Shown: positions 41,835-49,688, counted from the first letter of the stretch. The stretch is DNA of 64,000 nucleotides from Photobacterium arenosum (GCF_014841115.1 NZ_JACYTP010000005.1:219959-283958), one strand, 5' to 3'. A program made the numbers and translations. The notes: generated by a model not told the origin, from the letters alone.

Positions 41835-42953
41835 TTATTTCAGCACCTCTTCCAGCGCCTTCAGGCACAGAGCGATATTCTCTTTACGTGCACCGTATCC
41901 CATCAGTCCAATGCGCCATGCTTTTCCGGCCAGAGCCCCCAGGCCGGCACCGATTTCCAGGTTATACTCTTCCAGCAGAGTCTGACGCACTTTCGCATCA
42001 TCGGCCCCGTCAGGGATAAAAACAGCATTGAGTTGCGGCAAGCGGCTTTTCTCATCCACCACAAAGCGGATCCCCATAGCTTCCAGGCCATCGCGCAGTA
42101 ACTCGTGCATCTCGGCATGGCGCTGCCACGCATTTTCCAGCCCTTCATGTTGTAAACGAACCAGTGCTTCGTGCAGCGCATACAAGCTATTGACAGGGGC
42201 TGTATGGTGATAGCTGCGCTTACCTTCACCACTCCAGTAGGCCAGCACCAGACTTTGATCCAGAAACCAGCTCTGAACCGGTGTCTTACGTTGCTGAATT
42301 TTCTCCACGGCCCGCGGCGAAAAGGTCAGCGGAGACAGGCCCGGTACACAGGACAAACACTTCTGACTGCCTGAGTACACGGCATCCAGTTGCCACTCAT
42401 CAACCTTCAGCGGCACCCCGCCCAATGAGGTTACCGCATCAACAATGGTCAGGCAGTCATGGTCACGGGCTAAACGGGATAAGGTTTCAGCATCGCTCAG
42501 TGCACCGGTTGAGGTTTCCGCATGCACAAAAGCCAGTATTTTCGCATCCGGATGGGCTTTGAGTGCGGCTTCAACGGCTTGCGGATCAACCGGCTCTCCC
42601 CATTCATTATCCACCAGCACAGCTTCACCGCCGCAGCGCACAACATTTTCCCGCATCCGCTCGCCAAATACCCCGTTACGGCAGACGATCACCTTCTCGC
42701 CCGGCTCAACCAGATTGACAAAACAGGCTTCCATTCCTGCACTGCCCGGCGCAGATACCGCTATAGTAAATGGGTTGGTAGTCTGAAATGCATACTGAAG
42801 CAATTGCTTAAGCTCATCCATCATTCCAATGAACAGTGGGTCAAGATGACCGACAGTCGGGCGGCTGAGCGCCTGCAACACCTGCGGATAAATGTCCGAC
42901 GGACCGGGTCCCATCAGTATGCGTTGAGGTGGGTAAAAACTGTGAATTGTCAT
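41835..42953 (-). CDS. Class V pyridoxal-phosphate aminotransferase (AGT/SPT family)
   Basis: A 372-residue fold-type I PLP enzyme of the alanine-glyoxylate/serine-pyruvate aminotransferase branch. The PLP-binding lysine is Lys198 in GSQKCLS, with Asp172 in VDAVTS. The ATG at 42953 follows GGAGAAG. The exact amino donor is not readable from sequence. It is divergent from the lysine riboswitch-lysC unit, as in V. cholerae, but no shared pathway is shown. Confidence 0.88.
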   Translation of the reverse strand: MTIHSFYPPQRILMGPGPSDIYPQVLQALSRPTVGHLDPLFIGMMDELKQLLQYAFQTTNPFTIAVSAPGSAGMEACFVNLVEPGEKVIVCRNGVFGERMRENVVRCGGEAVLVDNEWGEPVDPQAVEAALKAHPDAKILAFVHAETSTGALSDAETLSRLARDHDCLTIVDAVTSLGGVPLKVDEWQLDAVYSGSQKCLSCVPGLSPLTFSPRAVEKIQQRKTPVQSWFLDQSLVLAYWSGEGKRSYHHTAPVNSLYALHEALVRLQHEGLENAWQRHAEMHELLRDGLEAMGIRFVVDEKSRLPQLNAVFIPDGADDAKVRQTLLEEYNLEIGAGLGALAGKAWRIGLMGYGARKENIALCLKALEEVLK

Positions 42954-43137
42954 AAGGCTTCTCCATCTGCACAGACACATAAGTTACTTATAATTCAGTG
43001 CATTAGTTATTGTTGGCAACAGTCGCTTTTACAGGGCATTCCTAGCGAGCATAACAGAACCACCCGTACCTGAAACCAGGCAGGCAAATTTATGCAAAGT
43101 CAGTAACAATCTTGACACAGAAAAATGCATTCAAGCA

Positions 43138-43166
43138 TTGACAAAGCCCCCCCTCTCATATTCAAT
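43138..43166 (+). promoter_or_regulatory. Candidate sigma-70 promoter for the lysC leader
   Basis: A perfect -35 TTGACA (43138-43143), a 17-bp spacer and a moderate -10 TTCAAT (43161-43166). Transcription would start just before the lysine riboswitch. A second TTGACA at 43112 is less well placed. Confidence 0.55.
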
Positions 43167-43215
43167 AAGGGCAATTTTTGTTCACCCTGAGAAAGCTCAT
43201 TTTTCAGGTGAAAAC

Positions 43216-43415
43216 GGAAGAGGCGCGTTATCCAGGTATCTATGCGGCGGGGCCCCACCCCAAAGCACCATAGAGAGGGGGAGCAACGCCGAGATACGGT
43301 GAGACAGGGGGCTTGCCGTATCGGCTTTGAAGGTTGAATCCTTCTGGCTGTCACCTGCATCATCCAGTGCAGGTGGAGAGCTTCTGGTAGCAGCAGTCTT
43401 AGTACGTCTCGCCTA
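43216..43415 (+). promoter_or_regulatory. Lysine riboswitch (L box)
   Basis: The sequence carries the L-box landmarks in order: GAAGAGGCGCGTTATCCAGG at the 5' side, the GGGGGAGCAACGCCGAG segment, GTATCGGCTTTGAAGG, then CTGGCTGTCACC and AGGTGGAGAGCTTCTGG, and the CTCGCC closing strand. This matches the E. coli lysC leader closely. Lysine binding would lower lysC expression. The platform between 43416 and 43494 has no strong U-tract terminator, so translational or RNA-decay control, as in E. coli, seems more likely. The whole 541-bp gap from 42954 to 43494 is accounted for by this leader and its promoter. Confidence 0.93.
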
Positions 43416-43494
43416 ATGGCTCTTCTGACACTCAAGTCGGAAAGATTCCCCAAATTTTGCCCCATGTTTACGCTTTGTTAAGTGGGAGATCACA

Positions 43495-44874
43495 TTGAGC
43501 CCTGTAATTTCTTCTTCAGCGTTGAACGCTGAAATCACAGTCGCAAAATTTGGCGGCACTAGTGTGGCTGATTTCGTTGCAATGAGCCGTAGTGCTAAGA
43601 TAGTTATCAATAATCCGACAACCAAACTGGTGTTGATCAGTGCGTGTTCCGGTGTGACTAATATTTTAGTCGAACTGGCCAACGGCGTGGCCGATGCCGG
43701 GCACCGACATAACCTGATGGAGCGCCTTCGCGCCATTCACCACAGCGTGCTGGCGGATTTACAGCAGCCTGAACAGGTTGCGGGTAACATTGATGAACTG
43801 CTCGATCAGGTCGCCGAACTTGCCATAAAAGCCGCAGAACATAAATCGGCTGAGCTGACAGATCAACTGGTTGCCAACGGTGAATTGCTGTCTACCCATC
43901 TGTTTACGCAAATCATGTGTGAGATGGGTGCTGACGCATTGCGTTACGATATCCGGGAAGTGCTGCGTACTGACAGCCGCTTTGGTAAAGCCAGCCCTGA
44001 ACAGGAAATGATTCGTCAACTGACAGAGGAAAAGCTATTACCTCTGCTGCAGGATAAGATTATCGTTTCTCAGGGTTTCATCGGTAGTGATGAGCAAGGT
44101 CGCACAACAACACTTGGCCGCGGTGGCAGTGATTACAGTGCCGCCCTTATGGCTGAGGCGGTGAGTGCCGGCACATTGGAAATCTGGACTGATGTCCCAG
44201 GCATGTACACCACAGATCCGCGTATTGCGCCCAAAGCCACGCCAATCAAAGAAATCAGCTTCAGCGAAGCCTCTGAGATGGCCAATTTTGGCGCCAAGAT
44301 CTTGCATCCATCGACATTGATCCCGGCCGTTCGCCGTCAGATCCCTGTGTTTGTTGGATCGTCCAGGGCACCAGAGCAAGGCGGCACCTGGATCCGTAAA
44401 TCCGTTACTGAAGCACCGCTGTTCCGTGCGCTGGCACTGCGCTCGAACCAGACCCTGATCACCCTGACCAGCCTGAACATGTTTCATGCTTATGGTTTCC
44501 TGGCCGAAGTCTTCCGGATTCTGGCTGAGCATAAGGTCTCTGTTGATCTGATTTCTACCTCTGAAGTCAGCGTGTCTTTGACCATGGATCAGACCGATAC
44601 AGGCGGCGGCGCACCCACGCTGCCTCCGGGGGCGCATGCCGCGCTCAGTGAGCTGTGTCGCGTTGAGATTGAACAGGATCTGTGCCTGATTTCGCTGATT
44701 GGTAACCGCATGAGTCAGACTGCCGGTTCAGTGAGTACCGTGTTCGATTCGCTGGACGAGTACAAGCTGCGTATGATTTGCTACGGTGCCAGCCCGCACA
44801 ACCTGTGCTTCCTGGTTAAAACCGAACATGCCATGCCTATTGCTCAGAATCTGCACCGTAAGATTTTTGAGTAA
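43495..44874 (+). CDS. lysC: Lysine-sensitive aspartokinase III
   Basis: Aspartokinase phosphorylates aspartate, the first step toward lysine, threonine and methionine. The 459-residue single-domain kinase has the N-terminal KFGGTSVADF signature and a C-terminal pair of ACT domains (about residues 300-459), as in the lysine-inhibited LysC type. It uses a TTG start at 43495: GGGAG lies seven bases upstream and no nearby in-frame ATG fits. Expression is under the lysine riboswitch. The prophage attL lies in its terminator. Confidence 0.95.
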   Translation: MSPVISSSALNAEITVAKFGGTSVADFVAMSRSAKIVINNPTTKLVLISACSGVTNILVELANGVADAGHRHNLMERLRAIHHSVLADLQQPEQVAGNIDELLDQVAELAIKAAEHKSAELTDQLVANGELLSTHLFTQIMCEMGADALRYDIREVLRTDSRFGKASPEQEMIRQLTEEKLLPLLQDKIIVSQGFIGSDEQGRTTTLGRGGSDYSAALMAEAVSAGTLEIWTDVPGMYTTDPRIAPKATPIKEISFSEASEMANFGAKILHPSTLIPAVRRQIPVFVGSSRAPEQGGTWIRKSVTEAPLFRALALRSNQTLITLTSLNMFHAYGFLAEVFRILAEHKVSVDLISTSEVSVSLTMDQTDTGGGAPTLPPGAHAALSELCRVEIEQDLCLISLIGNRMSQTAGSVSTVFDSLDEYKLRMICYGASPHNLCFLVKTEHAMPIAQNLHRKIFE

Positions 44875-44893
44875 TTTCACGTCCCGTTCCGGT

Positions 44894-44924
44894 AAAAAAG
44901 GCGCTCATTGAGGGCCTTTTTTTG
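44894..44924. terminator. attL: lysC terminator recombined with prophage attP
   Basis: AAAAAA, then GGCGCTCATTGAGGGCC (44900-44916), then seven T. The stem is interrupted by one G-G mismatch (44903 and 44913). The right end of the prophage carries the same 28-bp direct repeat with two differences, and a C-C mismatch at the same stem position. Crossing over between CTCATTGAG copies explains both mismatches. It still looks able to end lysC transcription. Confidence 0.85.
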
Positions 44925-45168
44925 TTTCTTAAGTTGTTGTTTTTATGGTTTTTTGTTTTTGCTTGTGTCCATATTATGACCACAACTTGGCTTTTGGTTG
45001 GGGAAATGAACTTTAATCAACTACAACAATAGATATAATCGCAAGTTAATTAGCTTTAAAGTAAAGTATTGTTTTACAATCGGATTGATATTGATTTTAG
45101 GCTAGCGAAACAGCACCTTAGCCATGCTCTGGTTGGTATTCACACTTTAAAAATTAGAGGGATTTTCA

Positions 45169-45744
45169 GTGTTCAATAAAACCAGCTTTACCGTCATTTA
45201 TGTAGCTGTAGTGGTTCTATTCACATTTGGCTGTTTGGTTGGAATGCACATCCCTTTTAGTTTTGAAGTAAAGTGGACTGATATTGCGGGCGTGTTTATA
45301 AATTCTGGAATGCTGGTTATTGCCTTGTTAGCTTTAAGAGCTTGGAAAGCTCAATTGGAATTATCTAAACGTATAGAAGCTTTAGAAGCTCTCAGATTCA
45401 AGCTTAATCGCATAATATTGGAATACCAAAAAAAACTTTTGTTTGAACATATAGAAGAATCAGAAGATTTCAAGGGTGATTTGGTTGAATTAAATCAATC
45501 ATATAAGTTCGAGCATGAAAATTACCAATCATCTTTCTGCAACAGCTTACCTGAGGATTTATCCATTGAAAGTATAACCAAAAAACTTCAAGATATTAAA
45601 GGTTATATTACTGCTGCAAAAACCAATAAAGAAGCATCATTCGAAAGATTTTTTTTCAAAGCTATCGATGACTTACATAAACACAATACGATATTGCAAG
45701 AAAAGTTGAGAGATGAGATATCAAGAAGTTGGGGCAGAAATTGA
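45169..45744 (+). CDS. Unknown membrane protein with coiled coil, prophage accessory gene
   Basis: A 191-residue protein I do not recognise. Two N-terminal membrane segments (about residues 7-27 and 37-58) are followed by a long charged helical region (about 60-190) likely to form a coiled coil in the cytoplasm. The GTG start at 45169 has AGAGGG eight bases upstream. It is AT-rich and the only plus-strand gene at this end of the prophage, pointing away from the virion operon. That is the position of a lysogenic-conversion gene; a superinfection-exclusion or defence role is possible but unproven. Confidence 0.7.
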   Translation: MFNKTSFTVIYVAVVVLFTFGCLVGMHIPFSFEVKWTDIAGVFINSGMLVIALLALRAWKAQLELSKRIEALEALRFKLNRIILEYQKKLLFEHIEESEDFKGDLVELNQSYKFEHENYQSSFCNSLPEDLSIESITKKLQDIKGYITAAKTNKEASFERFFFKAIDDLHKHNTILQEKLRDEISRSWGRN

Positions 45745-45760
45745 TTGCAGCATAAATAGT

Positions 45761-45781
45761 GCCCACCAATAACAGGCGGGC
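45761..45781. terminator. Weak hairpin between the accessory gene and virion operon
   Basis: GCCCACC and GGCGGGC (45761-45767, 45775-45781) pair with one G-T or A-C flaw between the convergent 191-residue gene and the 37-residue ORF. There is no strong T run, so it is only a candidate terminator. Confidence 0.4.
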
Positions 45782-45792
45782 ATATTTAGATA

Positions 45793-45906
45793 TCAGAAAC
45801 GTTTTATCTTCACCGTTGCATTCTTAGCTTTTACCACCCGGCCACCTTTGGCGAAGCGGTAGCCTTTCTTCAGTGTGCCGTTACTTTTCAGTCCTGTCTT
45901 AGCCAT
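45793..45906 (-). CDS. Small basic protein (37 residues), end of virion operon
   Basis: A 37-residue protein, MAKTGLKSNGTLKKGYRFAK at its start, with 13 Lys or Arg and no acidic residues. It has a GGGGAA site before the ATG and overlaps the previous gene by 8 bp, so it is probably translated. No family is recognised. Its charge suggests DNA or membrane-surface binding inside the virion, like other small basic proteins of membrane-containing phages; that is inference. Confidence 0.6.
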   Translation of the reverse strand: MAKTGLKSNGTLKKGYRFAKGGRVVKAKNATVKIKRF

Positions 45907-46036
45907 GCTTTTTCCCCAGTTGTACGTTCGTTTCCAGTATTGTTAGCCGCTTGTCCTGCTTATACAGCACGATGAGCAGCGCGATCATGGTGGGCGGCAG
46001 GCCCATTGCGGTCAGTTGTTGCAGTATTTCTATCAA
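45899..46036 (-). CDS. Small one-span protein (45 residues), lysis region
   Basis: A 45-residue protein using a TTG start that overlaps the holin stop codon (TTGA), with GAGGG upstream. It has one short hydrophobic segment (about residues 10-25, MGLPPTMIALLIVLY) and a charged, possibly coiled C-terminus. Position after the holin suggests an anti-holin, spanin-like or other lysis accessory; I do not recognise a family. Confidence 0.5.
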   Translation of the reverse strand: MIEILQQLTAMGLPPTMIALLIVLYKQDKRLTILETNVQLGKKHG

Positions 46037-46449
46037 GTCGGTTTCCCTCTGAATTTGTGTGAGAAGAATTCCAGCAGGTAGCGCACCATAGAGCGCATCC
46101 CCAGCACGTCGACGACGATAGCCCCGACCACGTACCAGTAAGGCTCAGGAATGCTGCTGAGCGCCTGAAAACCTGCATCGACATACACAGCATAATCAGG
46201 CCAGAAGCACAGCACCAAGGGCGTAAACACAACCAGTAAGATAAATTCATCTTTCCAGCCCCGGCCCTTGATGCTCAGCTCGTCCAGATTGGCCGCTTTC
46301 TCGTCGCCGTATTCCAGCCGTTTTAACCTGGCGGCGTGCTTGGCCTGTTCCAGTTCGTCTTTACGTTTCAGGGCTTCGGCCTTGTTGCGGCTGTGCTGCT
46401 GCCATGCCGTCACCCCGCCCGTGATCAGATTCAATAATGCACCGAGCAT
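46033..46449 (-). CDS. Holin, three-TM type
   Basis: A 138-residue protein with an amphipathic N-terminus, a charged coiled coil (about residues 22-60) and two to three membrane segments (about 70-125), the last containing IPEPYWYVVGAIVVDVLGM. This layout matches the holin family with three transmembrane segments found in many Vibrio and Shewanella phages. It would open the inner membrane for lysis, or serve in membrane remodelling. It lies next to the peptidoglycan hydrolase gene. Confidence 0.75.
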   Translation of the reverse strand: MLGALLNLITGGVTAWQQHSRNKAEALKRKDELEQAKHAARLKRLEYGDEKAANLDELSIKGRGWKDEFILLVVFTPLVLCFWPDYAVYVDAGFQALSSIPEPYWYVVGAIVVDVLGMRSMVRYLLEFFSHKFRGKPT

Positions 46450-46458
46450 CAGTCCCCC

Positions 46459-46911
46459 TTATGCCGCCTGAATGCCCGCATTGAGCATCTTGGCGCTGTA
46501 AGGCTGCATGCCGTTCTCATGGCGGATAATCAGGGGCACGATGTCCATGGTTTCCGCTTCTGACAGCGAGGTGTCAGGGGAGACGCCCAGCGCCCCGGCG
46601 ACGTGGTTCACATAAGCGCTGGTGTCATTCTCCACAGGTGGCGCCCAGCGGTTGATGATGCCGCGCACTGTGGTCAGGCCGTGCAGGTTGCGGTACGTTT
46701 TCAGCGTTCGCGCCAACGCACGGATGCCGTTTTCCGGTCTGTCGAAGATGACAAAGCGGCCATCGTTACCGACGCGGCCACGCCATGCGGTGCCGTTGTC
46801 TTCGATATTGCCCGGATTGTTGTTTCGGATGCCTCGCGGCTTATACATCGTCATTGCTGCTAACCCCATCACCATCAGACTCAGTATCAATAAGATCTTG
46901 TTGCTGCTCAT
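46459..46911 (-). CDS. Membrane-anchored phage peptidoglycan-hydrolase-like structural protein
   Basis: A 150-residue protein: signal-anchor helix (about residues 5-22), then the domain with GIRNNNPGNIED, WRGRVG, GIRALARTL, INRWAPPVENDT and HENGMQPYS. This domain is widespread in phage structural proteins and is thought to act as a transglycosylase-like wall-degrading enzyme. A membrane anchor fits an internal-membrane phage, where such an enzyme would sit in the virion membrane and help genome entry, or act in lysis. I chose the ATG at 46911 (GAGGAAG upstream), not 46977, because it begins the anchor. Confidence 0.78.
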   Translation of the reverse strand: MSSNKILLILSLMVMGLAAMTMYKPRGIRNNNPGNIEDNGTAWRGRVGNDGRFVIFDRPENGIRALARTLKTYRNLHGLTTVRGIINRWAPPVENDTSAYVNHVAGALGVSPDTSLSEAETMDIVPLIIRHENGMQPYSAKMLNAGIQAA

Positions 46912-47188
46912 TGCGTGCCGCTTCCTCTGCTGCGTGTTGCTCGGCCATGGCGGTGACATAGCGTTTGTGTTCGTCAATCAGCCATGCATAGGCGGCGTTA
47001 AACACGGTGCTGTCGATGATTTGATTCGGGCGGTTATCCGTGTATTCGATATGCCCCAGCCCGGTCAGGGTGTTGAAATCAACCGCCCATTCACCTTGCC
47101 GCATGGCATAGCCGCCGATGTGTCCCAAAAAGGCCGGCACACCATCAATGACGATGAGCTGATCCTGTGTGACTGCTGTAATTCTCAT
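46841..47188 (-). CDS. Unknown prophage virion protein (115 residues)
   Basis: A 115-residue protein I do not recognise: a compact beta-rich first half (about 1-60) and a helical, Ala/Glu/Gln-rich second half ending in an acidic tail DTESDGDGVSSNDDV. The ATG overlaps the collar-gene stop (ATGA), and the gene runs 71 bp into the lytic-protein gene. It may be a chaperone or assembly factor for the collar or fibre protein, a common arrangement beside receptor-binding genes; this is inference. Confidence 0.6.
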   Translation of the reverse strand: MRITAVTQDQLIVIDGVPAFLGHIGGYAMRQGEWAVDFNTLTGLGHIEYTDNRPNQIIDSTVFNAAYAWLIDEHKRYVTAMAEQHAAEEAARNEQQQDLIDTESDGDGVSSNDDV

Positions 47189-47682
47189 AACTTCATAATC
47201 CAAATGACGGCCACCGACTTTTGACGCACATCGACGTGACCATGGTTGTGTGATTGCCCGCTGCCCGGCGTGCTGACATAGGTGCTGGCGTTATGCAGCC
47301 GTAAACCCAGTGTCCGCGGTGAAGAGCGCCCCGTTTCGGCGTACGCACTCCATCCGTTATTAGGCACCGAGCGATTCGCCACCCCGGCATTACTAATGCT
47401 GGAGATTTGAAAGTTACTGGTGCGCTGATAGGTCATGGACGAGCTGGGAAGCTGATTAGATGACAGGGTGTGATTGCCTGTCGCCCGGCTGTCCGTCCCG
47501 AATGTCTGATTCGGACTGTATGCCCGGCCCGCGCCGACGATTGCCCGGTCGCACAAGTCCGGCGTGCCGTTCTGACCGTCACACAGCACCCAGCCCAGCG
47601 GGATAGTTTCAAGGGGGCCGTTGTGGATCTTGATATCGCCGCTTTTCCAGCTACCGCCGCCGCTACCGTGTAATCTAGCCAT
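47185..47682 (-). CDS. Phage collar-domain protein, probable receptor-binding tip
   Basis: A 165-residue protein with a Gly-rich N-terminus (MARLHGSGGGSWKSGDIKI) followed by a phage tail-collar-like domain: PLGWVLCDGQNGTPDLCDRAIVG contains the typical GW..CDG..GTPDL core. The C-terminal half, with His-rich GQSHNHGHVDVR, resembles the metal-binding end of such fibres. The ATG at 47682 follows GAGGTG and overlaps the spike stop by 8 bp. In a tailless phage it would sit at a capsid vertex and contact the host. Confidence 0.72.
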   Translation of the reverse strand: MARLHGSGGGSWKSGDIKIHNGPLETIPLGWVLCDGQNGTPDLCDRAIVGAGRAYSPNQTFGTDSRATGNHTLSSNQLPSSSMTYQRTSNFQISSISNAGVANRSVPNNGWSAYAETGRSSPRTLGLRLHNASTYVSTPGSGQSHNHGHVDVRQKSVAVIWIMKL

Positions 47683-48496
47683 GGCGCACCTCTGCCAGTG
47701 TCCGCACCGTGGCACCTTCCAGCGCATAGCCATACACCGCCGCTGCAGTATCCAGCGTCATGGATTCCCCCGCCGCGATATAAATACCCGTCTGGTTATC
47801 CACGCCTTCACCCCCGATAAACAGGGCTTTATCTGTCTGCACCAGAACAGACTGGCGCTGACTGTCGGCGGCGAGCAGTTGCGTTGTCATTGCCTGCTCT
47901 AATGGGATCACCGCACTGGCGAGCGCATCACTGCGCGCCACCGCAACCTGACCGCTGACTTGCTGCACCTGCGGCAAATTACCGACAGTGACCTGACCGT
48001 TAACGGCCTGCACCGCGGGCAGGTTGGTGATCGCCATTTCCCCGCGCACTGCCTGCACCTCGGGCAAATTGCCTACGGTGATCTTTCCGCTCACAGGCTG
48101 GACGGCAGGCCAGTTATCAATGGACACCGGGGCCGAAAATGACACGGGCACCGTCTGCTGAATCGCATCAATGGTCACGGGTTCACGGATGCTGTGCACC
48201 TCCACCGCGCCACTGATAGCCACCGCGTCAGACTGAGTGTTCACCGGAATATCGGTTAACTGGTATTTGAGGGTGACTGCCGTGCTGTGATGGTTGTACA
48301 GCTCGATGGTCGCGAAACCACTCAAAGGCACCACGTCGTTTTTCTTCAGCTCTGTCCCCAGCTCCCGGTTCTGGGTTTTTGCCAGCAAGGTGACGGTATG
48401 GGAGCAGTCACGGATTAACAGGTACTGACTGACAGCCGAGATAATCTTTTCTCCGGCCTGTAGCTGTACTTCAATGATTTTCTGTGTCTGATACAT
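47675..48496 (-). CDS. Probable vertex spike protein with beta repeats
   Basis: A 273-residue protein starting at the ATG at 48496 (AAGAGGTAG upstream). The first half (about 1-95) is a beta domain. Residues about 110-185 contain four to five near-repeats of roughly 13 residues (VTVGNLPQVQQVSG, MAITNLPAVQAVNG and related), which suggests a fibrous beta stalk. A small C-terminal domain (about 200-273) follows. PM2 has a trimeric vertex spike P1, though I see no sequence match to it. Position before the collar protein supports a spike role. Confidence 0.65.
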   Translation of the reverse strand: MYQTQKIIEVQLQAGEKIISAVSQYLLIRDCSHTVTLLAKTQNRELGTELKKNDVVPLSGFATIELYNHHSTAVTLKYQLTDIPVNTQSDAVAISGAVEVHSIREPVTIDAIQQTVPVSFSAPVSIDNWPAVQPVSGKITVGNLPEVQAVRGEMAITNLPAVQAVNGQVTVGNLPQVQQVSGQVAVARSDALASAVIPLEQAMTTQLLAADSQRQSVLVQTDKALFIGGEGVDNQTGIYIAAGESMTLDTAAAVYGYALEGATVRTLAEVRHG

Positions 48497-48500
48497 TCCG

Positions 48501-48959
48501 CTACCTCTTAAGCACCACAACCAGCAGCACCAAGCCGATGACCGCCGCAAAGGCCATCATGACCTGTGTGTTCTGTCGTCCTATGTCACTGGCCCCGCCT
48601 GTGTTGGCGCTGGCATTAATGCTGTTCGCCAACTGCATGGACTGCGAGGCCAGATTGCTCTGGTTTGAGGCCATGCCACCAAGGGAACTCAGCGCCCCGT
48701 TGAAGGTTTCCAGTCCAAAACTAAACGCATCCGTCAAGGCGTTGTTATTTGACGCTAACGCATTCGAGCCAAGGGTCATGGCATCACTGGCCATTTCCCC
48801 CGCGGCTTCCATGGCACCGTGGTCAGTCATGGTGACGCTGCCATCAATGCCACTGAACATCATGCCGTTGTTCGCACCGCTGACGCCCATGCTGTTGGAG
48901 GTGTTAACGCTGTTGTTGATGTTGCTGTTCGCACTCTTTTTCGTACTGAATAAGCCCAT
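48501..48959 (-). CDS. Small virion membrane protein (152 residues)
   Basis: A 152-residue protein rich in Asn, Ser, Ala, Gly and Met, with a helical core and one C-terminal membrane segment (about residues 131-150, VMMAFAAVIGLVLLVVVL) ending in KR. It belongs to the run of small membrane proteins after the capsid gene, like the multiple integral membrane proteins of the PM2 vesicle. No named family is recognised. Confidence 0.68.
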   Translation of the reverse strand: MGLFSTKKSANSNINNSVNTSNSMGVSGANNGMMFSGIDGSVTMTDHGAMEAAGEMASDAMTLGSNALASNNNALTDAFSFGLETFNGALSSLGGMASNQSNLASQSMQLANSINASANTGGASDIGRQNTQVMMAFAAVIGLVLLVVVLKR

Positions 48960-48960
48960 A

Positions 48961-49230
48961 TCAGCGCCCCCTCAGGTAGAAAAACAGCAGCACCATGGCC
49001 GCGATTGCCACCACGATTAGCGTGTAGTTCGGGGTTTTCGCCCCGAAGGTCACACCGCCCGCCTCGAAGTTCATCTCGACCGGGCCGTTGGTGGTGGTCA
49101 TCGGCCCGCTGTCACTCACTGACTCCAGTGCACCCAATGCCCCGGACATATCCATGCCGGGAAAGCCCATGCTTGCCCCGGCGGCGGTTCCGGCCAGACT
49201 GGCTAAACCGCCAGAAGATGATCCGCTCAC
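48961..49230 (-). CDS. Small virion membrane protein (89 residues)
   Basis: An 89-residue protein: a Gly/Ser/Ala-rich N-terminus and one C-terminal membrane segment (about residues 69-86), ending in RGR. It is separated from the previous gene by 1 bp and overlaps the next by 4 bp. Likely a minor membrane component of the virion; function not recognised. Confidence 0.65.
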   Translation of the reverse strand: MSGSSSGGLASLAGTAAGASMGFPGMDMSGALGALESVSDSGPMTTTNGPVEMNFEAGGVTFGAKTPNYTLIVVAIAAMVLLFFYLRGR

Positions 49231-49409
49231 AGCGCCCCCTTTTTACGAAAATAGAGAAAGGCCAGCACCAGCACGATGACGCCCACGGCCACCACGCCCG
49301 CACTCAGGTACTTAGTGCCATCTGCAGCGGTATAGCCGAGGGAGCTGCCCACAAGTGCGCCGCTGCCCCACAACACACCACCGCCGATTAATAGAGGTAC
49401 TAAAGGCAT
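49227..49409 (-). CDS. Small virion membrane protein (60 residues)
   Basis: A 60-residue, mostly hydrophobic protein with two membrane segments (about residues 4-25 and 34-54) and a basic end KKGAL. Overlap of 4 bp with its downstream gene and a 3-bp gap to its upstream gene support real translation. Probable internal-membrane protein. Confidence 0.62.
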   Translation of the reverse strand: MPLVPLLIGGGVLWGSGALVGSSLGYTAADGTKYLSAGVVAVGVIVLVLAFLYFRKKGAL

Positions 49410-49412
49410 TGA

Positions 49413-49679
49413 TTACCTCCGCATTATCAAAACGATGACCAACAGCAGGACAACCGCCCCGCCGATGATCCAGCCATAATGAAAAGACTGGGGGTGCTGC
49501 TGGGTGACTGTCGCCGTGTTGCCCGTCTCGTTGGCGTTCGGGTCTTGGGTGCTGTTCGGGGTCGGCTTGCTGTCGAGGTAATCATTCCACCAACTGCCCG
49601 CAAACTCCGTCGTGTCTTCCCACGCCCCGCCCAGCATTTCACTGCCTTTGTCCACCGCATCATTAAGCCAATCCAGCAT
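49413..49679 (-). CDS. Small virion membrane protein (88 residues)
   Basis: An 88-residue protein: a Trp-rich acidic amphipathic N-terminus (about residues 1-35), an Asn/Thr/Pro-rich linker and a C-terminal membrane segment (about 68-86) ending in MRR. It lies 9 bp after the capsid gene. Likely virion membrane protein, possibly linking capsid and membrane. Confidence 0.65.
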   Translation of the reverse strand: MLDWLNDAVDKGSEMLGGAWEDTTEFAGSWWNDYLDSKPTPNSTQDPNANETGNTATVTQQHPQSFHYGWIIGGAVVLLLVIVLIMRR

Positions 49680-49688
49680 GTTGCCCCC

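Noticed and set aside
43100..43465. Minus-strand ORF of 121 codons in the lysC leader
   Set aside because: It is antisense to the lysine riboswitch; the structured RNA explains the sequence.
44894..44924. Reading attL and attR as two ordinary unrelated terminators
   Set aside because: They share 26 of 28 bases as direct repeats, and each has a mismatch that the other exactly repairs; chance or separate origin is much less likely than recombination.
47185..47682. Tailed-phage remnant suggested by the collar domain
   Set aside because: No other tail, baseplate, portal or terminase gene exists in the element, and the gene overlaps its neighbours in the tailless virion operon.
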